From Bradyrhizobium sp. (GTDB lineage Bacteria > Pseudomonadota > Alphaproteobacteria > Rhizobiales > Xanthobacteraceae): a stretch of 64,000 bases of DNA. The position numbers were made by a program, and so were the translations under genes. Shown here in pieces: positions 44,543 to 52,747 of the stretch; the stretch's first letter is position 1; each line of letters starts with the position of its first letter. The stretch is from contig NZ_JALHLP010000001.1 of NCBI RefSeq assembly GCF_022844465.1, positions 1,054,001-1,118,000 of the forward strand. Direction: 5' to 3'. Under the pieces are notes generated by a model. It did not search any database and was not told the origin of the DNA. It saw only the letters and a program-made list of their open reading frames with translations.

Positions 44543-46813
44543 ATGAATGTAGCCGGACCATTTCAGCGGTATGCCCCGGCGATGGAAAACGATCCAGACG
44601 CTGGAACGCTGTCGTTGCTGCAGGCGCGCGATTTTCTGATTCGGCAGTGGCGTTTCATTGCGTTGGTCACCGGACTGACGATGATTCTGGGCCTGGCCTA
44701 CCTTGCCGTCACGCCGTCACGATACACTGCGCAAGCCGACATGATCATCGACACCAAGAGGATCAGCTGGTCGCAGTCCGAACTTGCCACCGAGAACCGC
44801 TCTGTTGAAGACCCGGCGGTAGAGAGCGAGATAGAGACGACGAAGTCCGAAAAGGTCGCCCTGAACGTTATCCGCCGGTTGCGTTTGACCGAAGATCCGG
44901 AGTTTGTCGGCGTTGGGCATGGCCTGAAGCAGCGGATTTTTGCGCTGTTGAACATGAGTCCTGGGCCAAAGGTCGAGCGATCAGACGAAGAAATAATGCG
45001 CAACGTTCTCGCGACGCTGAAGGAAAACCTTCGTGTCACTCGCATGGGACGCAGCTACATCGCGCAGATCGCCTATACATCGCTCAGCCGTGACAAGTCC
45101 GCGCAAATAGCGAACGCTTTTGCCGACGCCTATATCGAAGATCAATTGCAGGCGAAATTCGAGGCTACCCGTCGCGCCACCGTCTGGCTGGAGCAACGAA
45201 TCGGAGAATTGCGTCAACAGGCGAGTGACGCGTACAAGGAAGTTCAGGACTTCAAATCAAAGAACGGCATTATCATCGGCGTCGAAGGCAAGTTGGCGAG
45301 CGAGGTAGAGCTTGATCAGCTCGGCGTTGCTTTGGCGAAAGCCCGCGCAGATACCAGCCAGGCGCGCGCGAAGCTTGACCGCATCACGCGCGTTATCGAG
45401 CAGCGGTTGGAGAAAGAAGACGCCGCGATCCCGGATCCCGTCGTGACCGACGCGCTCAGCAATCCTGTCATCACCAAGTTGCGGCAGCAGTTCCTGGACG
45501 ATCAAAACAAGGAATCGGAGTGGAGTAACCGTTACGGACCGGATCATCAGGCTGCAAGAAATTTGCGGGCGCAGATGGCGGCCACGCGACGTGCAATCTG
45601 GGACGAGATCAACCGTATTGCCGAGAGCTACAAGAGCGAGCTTCAGATCGCAAGAACCCAGGAAGAGTCCATCGATCGGCGCATGATGGAGGTATTTCAG
45701 CAATCGGGGTCCACGCGACAATCGCAGGTCCGTTTGCGCGAACTCGAAACCGCGGCCAATACCTACCGTGGCATCTACGAAACCTTCCTCTCCCGGTTCA
45801 CTCAGTCGGTGCAGCAACAGTCTTTCCCATCGACCGAGGCGCGGGTAGTAACAGCGGCGTCCCCGCCGTTCATGCCAAGTTCGCCCAAGATCGGTCTTAC
45901 GCTGGCGCTGGCCGGTGTTTGCGGATTGGGTTTCGGTATCATGCTGGCGTTCGCGCGCGAGCAAATGAACCGCCAGATCCATACCCGCAAGCAGCTTGAG
46001 GACATCGTGGGAGCCAGCTGCCTGGCCACTCTGCCGATCCTTGCTCCAAGCGCCTCCGCGCCTGGCACGCGCTGGAACGGGAAGAGCCAGGGGGCGTTTG
46101 AGCAGATCAGCAAGATCGAACCGTTCTCGGAGACCGCAGAGGCGCTGCGCTACATCAAGGTGGCGATTGATCTGCACCCAACCGGCTGCAAGGTTATTGG
46201 CATTGTTTCCGCACTACCCGGAGAGGGAAAAACCACCGTCGCGGCCGGTTTTGCCGCGTTTGTAGCCAGGGGCGGCGCTCATATCCTGCTGATCGATGCC
46301 GATTTGCGAAATCCGACCATGACGAACACGCTCGGCTATCAGGATACGCCAGGCCTACTCGACATGATCGCCAATAAATCGCCATTGGAGGATCTCGTTG
46401 TCACCGACGCCGAACACGGGTTCGATTTCCTGCCCTCCTCGACGCGTATCAGGCCTTCCAACAGCTCCGATATTCTCACCTCGCTGGCAGTGAAGCAAAT
46501 GCTGAAAGCTGCCCGGGACAGTTACGATTATGTGCTCGTCGATCTGCCCCCTATTCTTCCGTTGGTCGATGTGAAGGCTGCGGCGCATTTGTTCGACGCC
46601 TTCGTCCTGGTCGTCGAGTGGGGAAGCACCTCTACCGACGACATTCGCAAGGCAATCGAGACCTCCCCGGTTCTGTCGGAGCGGTTACTGGGCACGGTGC
46701 TCAACAAGGCCGATGCGGCCGTCATGCATCGCTTTGAAGGATACTCGGAACGGCGCCACGACAATTATGGAAACTACTATACAAACCCGAAAACTCCCAC
46801 CGAACCCGCATAG
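44543..46813 (+). CDS. Fused Wzz chain-length determinant and BY-kinase (ExoP/Wzc-like)
   Basis: A protein of 756 residues. It has an N-terminal Wzz domain with a first membrane helix near residues 35-55 (FIALVTGLTMILGLAYLAV), a long coiled-coil periplasmic region, and a second helix near 450-470 (IGLTLALAGVCGLGFGIMLAF). A cytoplasmic tyrosine autokinase follows: Walker A SALPGEGKTT (about 555-563), Walker A' LLIDADLRNP, Walker B VLVDLPPI. The C-terminal tail carries Tyr734, Tyr742, Tyr745 and Tyr746 as likely autophosphorylation sites. It sets chain length and couples polymerisation to export with the Wza-type protein. Confidence 0.93.
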   Translation: MNVAGPFQRYAPAMENDPDAGTLSLLQARDFLIRQWRFIALVTGLTMILGLAYLAVTPSRYTAQADMIIDTKRISWSQSELATENRSVEDPAVESEIETTKSEKVALNVIRRLRLTEDPEFVGVGHGLKQRIFALLNMSPGPKVERSDEEIMRNVLATLKENLRVTRMGRSYIAQIAYTSLSRDKSAQIANAFADAYIEDQLQAKFEATRRATVWLEQRIGELRQQASDAYKEVQDFKSKNGIIIGVEGKLASEVELDQLGVALAKARADTSQARAKLDRITRVIEQRLEKEDAAIPDPVVTDALSNPVITKLRQQFLDDQNKESEWSNRYGPDHQAARNLRAQMAATRRAIWDEINRIAESYKSELQIARTQEESIDRRMMEVFQQSGSTRQSQVRLRELETAANTYRGIYETFLSRFTQSVQQQSFPSTEARVVTAASPPFMPSSPKIGLTLALAGVCGLGFGIMLAFAREQMNRQIHTRKQLEDIVGASCLATLPILAPSASAPGTRWNGKSQGAFEQISKIEPFSETAEALRYIKVAIDLHPTGCKVIGIVSALPGEGKTTVAAGFAAFVARGGAHILLIDADLRNPTMTNTLGYQDTPGLLDMIANKSPLEDLVVTDAEHGFDFLPSSTRIRPSNSSDILTSLAVKQMLKAARDSYDYVLVDLPPILPLVDVKAAAHLFDAFVLVVEWGSTSTDDIRKAIETSPVLSERLLGTVLNKADAAVMHRFEGYSERRHDNYGNYYTNPKTPTEPA

Positions 46814-46824
46814 GTTTTTCTCTC

Positions 46825-47544
46825 GTGCGGACGAAGGAAAGAGTTTACCAACGTTTGGGGCTGCGCGTCTCGACCTTGATCGTGGGATCTCTGGGGCTTG
46901 CCTGGGGGGTCTTGAGCCTTGGACAGAGCATCGTTGCCAGCGACTTCTGGGACGTAGGAGCTCAACTCCTTCGCTTTGAGACCTTCAGCCGCGCCGCGGC
47001 TGTCAAGACGGTGGAGAGCCCTGCCGCGCAGGCTTTGAACCCATGCGACAGCCAGTCCCAGAGGGCGCTCTTGCTCTTGGAACTTACGCTCGTAGACAAC
47101 GGCCAGAGTTCCGCAGCCGTCTCCGAGTTCGATCGGCGTGTCAGGTCCCTGGAAGCACGCACCCGACGAATCCTGAGCTGTGCGCCGCGCGATTCGTTTG
47201 CGTGGCTGGTGGCGTTCGGCCTGGAGGTTCGACACGGAACGACTAGCCCGCGCCAATTCGACCTGCTCGCGGCGTCCTATGAGACATCGCCGAACGAGGC
47301 CTGGGTGGCGCTTCGTCGGACGATCGTCGCGATACCTGTCGCGCTCGCCGCGCCCGAGCCCATCCAGCACAAGATACTGGATGAGTTCCAGAACCTGATC
47401 CAACATCGGTTTGTCGAGATTCCGGCTCGGGTCTATTTTGATGCGGCGCCCGAAACCCGCGCCCTCATTCAACCGCGGATTGAGCGGCTCAGCCCTGCCA
47501 GCAAGAGACTATTTTCCGAGGAACTCGACAAGCTCCGCCGGTAG
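46825..47544 (+). CDS. Hypothetical membrane-anchored protein after the BY-kinase gene
   Basis: A protein of 239 residues with a single N-terminal helix (VSTLIVGSLGLAWGVLSLGQSIV) and a mostly helical periplasmic body with two cysteines (NPCDSQ and SCAPRD) that could pair. It begins with GTG 12 bases after the BY-kinase stop, so it is almost certainly co-translated. The AAVSEFDRRVRSLEARTRRIL and later helices suggest a TPR-like or solenoid fold, but this is weak. No known family; likely part of the EPS export machinery by context. Confidence 0.75.
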   Translation: MRTKERVYQRLGLRVSTLIVGSLGLAWGVLSLGQSIVASDFWDVGAQLLRFETFSRAAAVKTVESPAAQALNPCDSQSQRALLLLELTLVDNGQSSAAVSEFDRRVRSLEARTRRILSCAPRDSFAWLVAFGLEVRHGTTSPRQFDLLAASYETSPNEAWVALRRTIVAIPVALAAPEPIQHKILDEFQNLIQHRFVEIPARVYFDAAPETRALIQPRIERLSPASKRLFSEELDKLRR

Positions 47545-47621
47545 CCATTGCCGGCCAGTTCACTTTCTTGTGAGTGGCGCCGAACGGGTCCAGGTTGGAA
47601 TGATGCTTCCGAGGACCTCCA

Positions 47622-47978
47622 ATGGCATCGCACGTCACCGCACTGTTGGTAGCTGCCTGTTTGGCAGCTATGTCGCTGTGCTGTGCCGCAGAAGAAACGG
47701 ACTCCTCCGTGGATTTCGCACTCACGCCCGAGCAATGGCAACAGCGCCTGGAACTGGCGCGCCGTCGCTCAGAGGCGTTCGTGGCAAGCGCACGCGCACG
47801 AGCGACCACAATTGCGGAACCCGATCAGAAAGACGCGGAGGCCACGGAACGCGCAATGAAGGACCCGACTTTGCAGAGCGGCGATGTCATCGCGACAAAA
47901 AAGGGATTTCTTGTCTTTATCGGACGAGACGAGGAGCGTCGTCCCGATCAGTTCAGGTCAATCCCCCCTCCACCGTAA
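47622..47978 (+). CDS. Small secreted hypothetical protein
   Basis: A protein of 118 residues with a signal peptide (HVTALLVAACLAAMSLCCAAEE), a charged helical middle (TPEQWQQRLELARRRSEAFVASARARA) and a short C-terminal beta-like segment (VIATKKGFLVFIGRDEE). No known family. It lies on the same strand 77 bases after the preceding unknown gene and 259 before the ExoY-type gene. Confidence 0.6.
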   Translation: MASHVTALLVAACLAAMSLCCAAEETDSSVDFALTPEQWQQRLELARRRSEAFVASARARATTIAEPDQKDAEATERAMKDPTLQSGDVIATKKGFLVFIGRDEERRPDQFRSIPPPP

Positions 47979-48101
47979 CACGGCGGCAGCTCCTTTCGGT
48001 TCCATTCGCGACCTGATCATCCCCGCACCGAAAATCGGCTTTCCGCGCCAAAATTTGGTCGGCGAAATTAAAATTCCTAACGAATTAACTACCTTAACCA
48101 A

Positions 48102-48115
48102 TTGACTCTGATCAA
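48102..48115. promoter_or_regulatory. Consensus FixK/FNR box upstream of the ExoY-type gene
   Basis: TTGACTCTGATCAA fits TTGAY-N4-RTCAA exactly, in an AT-rich intergenic region about 122 bases before the ATG at 48238, a plausible distance for class II/I activation. The gene for the cognate regulator FixK2 is in this window. Matches of this degeneracy also arise by chance. Confidence 0.4.
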
Positions 48116-48237
48116 ATCTTGCATCGAAAATTAGCTTTCAAATGGCCCGCACGCCTAGTAAATTGATAATTATCGGTAAACAAGACCCGTAAAATTACAT
48201 AGCCAAAGCGTTTTTCGAGATTTTGTGGAGTGCGGAA

Positions 48238-48921
48238 ATGAGTAGCTTTGCAGACGCAGATACCGCCAGCGCTCTCAAGCCCCATTCCTCCAAGACGCTA
48301 CCGGCAGCTATTGGAACGCCCGCCAAGAGGCTGGTTGATATCGTAATTGCGCTTTCGGGGATCGTTCTGCTGGCGCCGTTGCTGGCGATTTGCTTCGTCC
48401 TGACTGTTCTCACCTCGCCCGGGCCGGCATTGTTTCGCCACCGCAGGGTGGGATTGAATGGAAAGGCGTTTGATTGTCTGAAGTTCCGCACCATGGTTGT
48501 CGACGCACCGGAACGCCTGCAGCGGTTGCTGGAAGCAGATCCGATCGCGGCTGTCGAATGGGCAGAAACGCGCAAGCTGTGGCGGGATCCTCGGTTGACC
48601 GTGATCGGCGACATTCTGCGCAGATCGAGCCTCGATGAGCTGCCCCAGCTTTTCAATGTGCTTCGGGGCGAAATGAGCATTGTAGGTCCACGCCCGGTTA
48701 CCGACGAAGAACTGGAGCGATACGGAACTTCGGTGGGCGCATATCTGGCGTGCAGGCCCGGGATTACTGGACTTTGGCAAGTGAGCCGCCGCAGAAGCAC
48801 CACTTACGAGCAGCGTGTCGCTTACGATGCTTTCTACGCGCAAAACTGGTCAATGACTCTCGACGCCAAGATCATTCTGGTCACACTCCCCTCCCTTCTG
48901 GTCTCGGATTGCGCTGTCTGA
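48238..48921 (+). CDS. exoY: ExoY-type undecaprenyl-phosphate sugar-1-phosphate transferase
   Basis: A protein of 227 residues of the bacterial sugar transferase family. It has one hydrophobic helix (VDIVIALSGIVLLAPLLAI), then LTSPGPALFRHRRVGLNGKAFDCLKFRTM, RRSSLDELPQLFNVLRGEMSIVGPRPV and GITGLWQVSRR. This short single-helix form (ExoY rather than WcaJ) transfers hexose-1-phosphate, usually galactose or glucose, to the lipid carrier and starts each repeat unit. ATG 48238 has a GTGGAG ribosome site. The gene has its own AT-rich promoter region containing a FixK-type box. Confidence 0.92.
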   Translation: MSSFADADTASALKPHSSKTLPAAIGTPAKRLVDIVIALSGIVLLAPLLAICFVLTVLTSPGPALFRHRRVGLNGKAFDCLKFRTMVVDAPERLQRLLEADPIAAVEWAETRKLWRDPRLTVIGDILRRSSLDELPQLFNVLRGEMSIVGPRPVTDEELERYGTSVGAYLACRPGITGLWQVSRRRSTTYEQRVAYDAFYAQNWSMTLDAKIILVTLPSLLVSDCAV

Positions 48922-49196
48922 ATAAGCCGGCAGTCCGTTCCGAATCTGGACAGGTTCAGCCAAGCATTCGCTCGGATTTTCCGACGATGGCCCGCCTGCA
49001 GCTTTGCTCCCTCGATTCAGCGACTTGACGGATCCGTCTGCCTAGAAATGTAAAGGAATTATAGATTGCTTCTTAAGCCTGCGGAAAAGAGACGTCACGC
49101 TTTACGTTAATTGCTCAGGTTAATTCCTCCTGGAGATTGATCCTTTCGTTTGTTTTCGGCTACTCACCACGGACGATTGGCTGGTGAACCTTGCGA

Positions 49197-49385
49197 ATGG
49201 AAAATCTCAACCACGCCGACATGCCGGGCCCTCCGACCAGGACAAAAAAGGCGGTGGTTGGATTGCTCGTTGTGCTTGTGCTCTCGGCAATGACCGGATG
49301 GCTTGCGTTCCTGGGCTGGGGAACGATTGAATTTTTCCGCTCCTTGGCGGTTCTTATCATGCACGTCTGGACCGAGGTCGTTTGA
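49197..49385 (+). CDS. Small membrane protein before galE
   Basis: A protein of 62 residues with one strong membrane helix (AVVGLLVVLVLSAMTGWLAFLGWG) and a short polar N-terminus (MENLNHADMPGPPTRTKK). It is on the same strand as its neighbours and 60 bases before galE. The ribosome site is weak and a TTG at 49191 is an alternative start. Plausible small subunit of the EPS machinery, but unproven. Confidence 0.45.
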   Translation: MENLNHADMPGPPTRTKKAVVGLLVVLVLSAMTGWLAFLGWGTIEFFRSLAVLIMHVWTEVV

Positions 49386-49445
49386 TGGACCGCCTCATGG
49401 GAACGAGCGCTTTGTCTGACCTGCGCTGTTCAGAAACTACAATAT

Positions 49446-50411
49446 ATGCCTAAAATTCTGGTGACTGGCGGAGCGGGCTACATTGGGTCGCACGCGTGCC
49501 TGGACTTGTTTCAAAAAGGCTTCACTCCGATCGCTTACGACGATCTCTCCAACGGGCATGCGCAGTTCGCAAAATGGGGCCCGCTTGAGATCGGTGACGT
49601 TCGGGACCGCAAGAGGCTTGATGAAGTTCTTGCCAAGCATAAGCCGGTTGCGATCATCCACTTTGCCGCAAGAATCGAAATTTCCGAATCTGTTCGGAAC
49701 CCGATTGACTGCTATGACAATAACGTGGGCGGAACCATAAGCTTGCTGCGGTCAGCCCTCGCGGCCGGTATCGACAAGATCGTATTTTCATCGACTTGCG
49801 CGACCTATGGGGTCCCTTCGTCAATCCCGATATGCGAGAGTCACCCCCAGGCGCCGATCAATCCGTATGGCCGAAGCAAACTGATTGTCGAGCAGATCTT
49901 GAAGGACCTCGACCAGTATCGCGGCTTTCGGCACGTCATCCTGCGCTATTTCAATGCCGCCGGCGCTGACCCGGAGGGCAGGATCGGCGAATGGCATTCA
50001 CCTGAGACCCACGCCATTCCGCTCGCTATCGAAGCCGCATTGGGACGCCGGTCGCATTTCCAGGTCTTCGGCACTGACTACGATACCCGTGACGGCACCT
50101 GTCTGCGCGACTTCGTTCATGTTCTGGATCTGGCCGATGCGCATACCCGGGCAATCGAACACCTCCTGAGCGGCGGCTCCAGTCTTGCCATCAATCTGGG
50201 AACTGGAGATGGAACGACAGTAAAGGAATTACTGCAGAGCGTCGAACGGGTTCTGGGAAAGAGCTTCGACATCAGATATGGGCCGCGGCGGGAAGGCGAC
50301 GCGCCGTCCCTCCTCGCCGACAACACCTTGGCCAAGCGTATGATCGGCTGGCTTCCAAGGCACGATCTCACATCGATCATCGATACCGCGTGGAACTGGC
50401 ACGCCAGGTAA
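49446..50411 (+). CDS. galE: UDP-glucose 4-epimerase
   Basis: A protein of 321 residues: TGGAGYIGSHACLDL NAD-binding motif, SSTCATYG catalytic Ser/Thr region and NPYGRSKLIVEQ with the catalytic Tyr and Lys. RYFNAAGADPEG and RDYIHV-like RDFVHVLDLADAH further mark GalE. It interconverts UDP-glucose and UDP-galactose, feeding ExoY and later transferases. Placed directly in the EPS run as in other rhizobia (exoB). Confidence 0.93.
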   Translation: MPKILVTGGAGYIGSHACLDLFQKGFTPIAYDDLSNGHAQFAKWGPLEIGDVRDRKRLDEVLAKHKPVAIIHFAARIEISESVRNPIDCYDNNVGGTISLLRSALAAGIDKIVFSSTCATYGVPSSIPICESHPQAPINPYGRSKLIVEQILKDLDQYRGFRHVILRYFNAAGADPEGRIGEWHSPETHAIPLAIEAALGRRSHFQVFGTDYDTRDGTCLRDFVHVLDLADAHTRAIEHLLSGGSSLAINLGTGDGTTVKELLQSVERVLGKSFDIRYGPRREGDAPSLLADNTLAKRMIGWLPRHDLTSIIDTAWNWHAR

Positions 50412-50587
50412 ATCTTCCCGAGAGCGCGGCTTGCTCCCGGCAGGCGACCCCACCGCCTGCTGCGAAGGTCGGTCAGGGCCTTCAACATGGCCTGTGATTA
50501 GCAAAGATTTAACTCCGGGAATGGACAATCCGCCGGCTGATTGCGTGCCTTTCGGCTCGCTCATTTTCGTTGTCAGGCGGCTATCCC

Positions 50588-51229
50588 ATGGCGCGGCTTT
50601 TTCGAGCTTTTTCGCTGCTTTTAGCGCTTGGGGGATCTCTATTTTCTACCGATGCCCACGCCCGCGATCGATTTTCCAAGGATACCTACGCATCAATCGC
50701 CGAGGCCTCGCCGACACTGGCGCCCTTTCAGCACGTCCGCTTTTGCCTTCGTTATCCATCTGAATGCAACTCGAATCCGGCGGAAGCCGAGCGGATTGAC
50801 CTCAGCGCTGAGAATCTCGAGCTCCTTCGCCGGGTCAACAGCAGCGTCAATGCATCCATTTCTCCCGAGCCAAAGCGATATGGTGCGGATCTGCAGGACG
50901 GCTGGACGATTGCGCCCGCCAGCGGAGACTGCAACGACTATGCGATTACCAAGCGACATAACCTGCTCAAGAGCGGCTTGCCGGCGAAAGCGCTGCGATT
51001 GTCGGCGGTCAAGACATCGTCTGGAATCGGTCACCTGGTTCTCGTCGTCGCAACGACCAAGGGCGATATGGTGCTGGACAATCTGACCGAGTCGATTCGA
51101 CCATGGCAGAATACCGACTATCGTTGGGTGAAGATCCAATCGGCAACCGACGCCAGATTTTGGTATGAGGTGCGAACGGCCGCGGCCGTGGCCCAATCCG
51201 GCCCGAGGGTTCGCCTGGCCGACCGTTGA
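50588..51229 (+). CDS. Transglutaminase-like cysteine protease (BTLCP family)
   Basis: A protein of 213 residues with a signal peptide (AFSLLLALGGSLFSTDAHA) and the papain-like triad order Cys115 (ASGDCNDYAITKR), His149 (GIGHLVLVV) and Asp164 (MVLDNLTESI). It matches bacterial transglutaminase-like cysteine proteinases of 200-220 residues. An upstream start at 50570 exists; 50588 starts just before the signal peptide. In proteobacteria LapG-type members cut adhesins, but the genes next to it here concern polysaccharide, so the substrate is open. Convergent with the O-antigen ligase-type gene. Confidence 0.85.
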   Translation: MARLFRAFSLLLALGGSLFSTDAHARDRFSKDTYASIAEASPTLAPFQHVRFCLRYPSECNSNPAEAERIDLSAENLELLRRVNSSVNASISPEPKRYGADLQDGWTIAPASGDCNDYAITKRHNLLKSGLPAKALRLSAVKTSSGIGHLVLVVATTKGDMVLDNLTESIRPWQNTDYRWVKIQSATDARFWYEVRTAAAVAQSGPRVRLADR

Positions 51230-51265
51230 CGGATGCAGAGACGATATTCCTCGACCTGGATGCAA

Positions 51266-52696
51266 CTAGCCGGCGCGACCTCTCGACGCCACTTCAGCTC
51301 TGCCCGTGCGGACTGATGCTCGCGATCGAGCTTCGCCGGTCGTCTCTCGATTCGAACTCGCCCTCCCGAGCCCGCAACCGAGCACGATCCCGAACACGAC
51401 GAGAAAGCCGGGTATTTGCAGCGAGAAATCGATCGTCGAATGCAGATAGGCCAGAACCGCAATTCCAGTGACGGCCGGCAGTAATTCTCGGTCCCGGCCG
51501 CGCGACTCCAGCGCGCCTCGACCCAGAACGAAGATCGACCCGGCGGCAGCTATTGCAATCGCGGTCGCGATCGGGATCCCCATCTCGACCGCTATTTCGA
51601 GAATTGTCGAGTGAGCGTAATCCCATACGCCCCAAATGCTGGAGGTGCTCGTCCGCATCGCGGGAAACAAATCGGCGAACGTACCCGCGCCGCCGCCCAA
51701 CAGAGGCCGCTGTCGGATAAGCTCAAGGGAGGCTTCAAAGACCGACCATCGGCCGCTATCGAACAGCCCCTGGCTTCCGATTCTGCCGATTCCACTCAGC
51801 CAGACAGCCAACAACACGAGAGCGGCACTGCCGCAGCCGAGAACATACCAGGTCCGAGCCTTGAGCCTGCCTGAAACCATCAGGCCCATGGCCACAAGCA
51901 AGCCCACACAGGTGCAGATCAAGCCGCCGCGTGATCCTGTCAGCAACAGGGCAAAGAAGCACGCAAGTCCCGCTGCTGCCCGAAACATCAACTTGAAGGC
52001 CAGGGCTTCGTTGGACGGCATGAGCAGCAGCAATCGGATCGACGAATAGTTCAATGACTGCAGCGAAAGGTACGCCGAGCAGAGCCAGAGGATGGCGCCG
52101 GCTCCGATATAGGTGGCGGCTGTGTTGTGGTTGACGAAGGTCGCAGTAAGGTACCCCTGATAGGCGAGCTTCGGAGCCCACAACACCATATTCGGCGTAA
52201 GTATCAGCGCTACCAGACCGTAGACAGCGTACAACAGGATCGAGTATCGCGCGAACGCCATTAGCAGATCGCCGTTGCGGCGCGAGGTGGACACGAACAG
52301 GCCGCTCAGAAACGAGCTCACAAGAAGGAAGAAGTGTCCGACCGCAGCCGGCGGTATCTCTGCGCGACTTGAAATCCGGGCCGGAACGTTGAGGTCCAGA
52401 AGCTTATTTGCCCGTTCCCAGATCGGATCGGCCCAGGCTCCAATCAGATTGGGCGCGACTTGCACCAGCGCGACGAGCGCGTAAGCACCACATAAGGCAA
52501 GAAAAATCAAGAGTATGCGATTTGGAGCCGCGCCAACCGGGATCGCCAGCCCGCAAAGCGCGCTGATCGAAAGCACAATCGTCCACGTCACCGTCCAAAA
52601 CGGATCGACCGAGCCAAAAAACAGCGGCGCGAGAACCAGCGCCGCAATGGTCAACCAGAGCTGAATTGATCTGATAGCTTCTATCCGAAACTTCAA
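51266..52696 (-). CDS. O-antigen ligase/polymerase family membrane protein
   Basis: A protein of 476 residues with about 11-12 membrane helices. It has the O-antigen ligase family core FVNHNTAATYIGAGAILWL, LLTGSRGGLICTCVGLL and the periplasmic loop GRWSVFEASLELIRQRPLLGGGAGTFADLF followed by YAHSTILEIAVEMG. These are the Wzy_C/WaaL-type landmarks (Arg-Trp, Gly-x-Gly-x-Gly, His). The TTG start is the best available. Second polymerase-like protein in the locus; it sits upstream-adjacent to nothing but the Wza-type gene, probably in one operon. Confidence 0.87.
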   Translation of the reverse strand: MKFRIEAIRSIQLWLTIAALVLAPLFFGSVDPFWTVTWTIVLSISALCGLAIPVGAAPNRILLIFLALCGAYALVALVQVAPNLIGAWADPIWERANKLLDLNVPARISSRAEIPPAAVGHFFLLVSSFLSGLFVSTSRRNGDLLMAFARYSILLYAVYGLVALILTPNMVLWAPKLAYQGYLTATFVNHNTAATYIGAGAILWLCSAYLSLQSLNYSSIRLLLLMPSNEALAFKLMFRAAAGLACFFALLLTGSRGGLICTCVGLLVAMGLMVSGRLKARTWYVLGCGSAALVLLAVWLSGIGRIGSQGLFDSGRWSVFEASLELIRQRPLLGGGAGTFADLFPAMRTSTSSIWGVWDYAHSTILEIAVEMGIPIATAIAIAAAGSIFVLGRGALESRGRDRELLPAVTGIAVLAYLHSTIDFSLQIPGFLVVFGIVLGCGLGRASSNRETTGEARSRASVRTGRAEVASRGRAG

Positions 52697-52747
52697 ATGC
52701 GGTCCGCAATCATGGGGGTGCGGGAATGAACGCTGCCACGCTTAGAC

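Noticed and set aside
49106..49125. GTTAATT repeated 13 bases apart upstream of the 62-residue protein gene
   Set aside because: Spacing does not fit the CtrA TTAA-N7-TTAA pattern and no other regulator is suggested; left as AT-rich promoter sequence.
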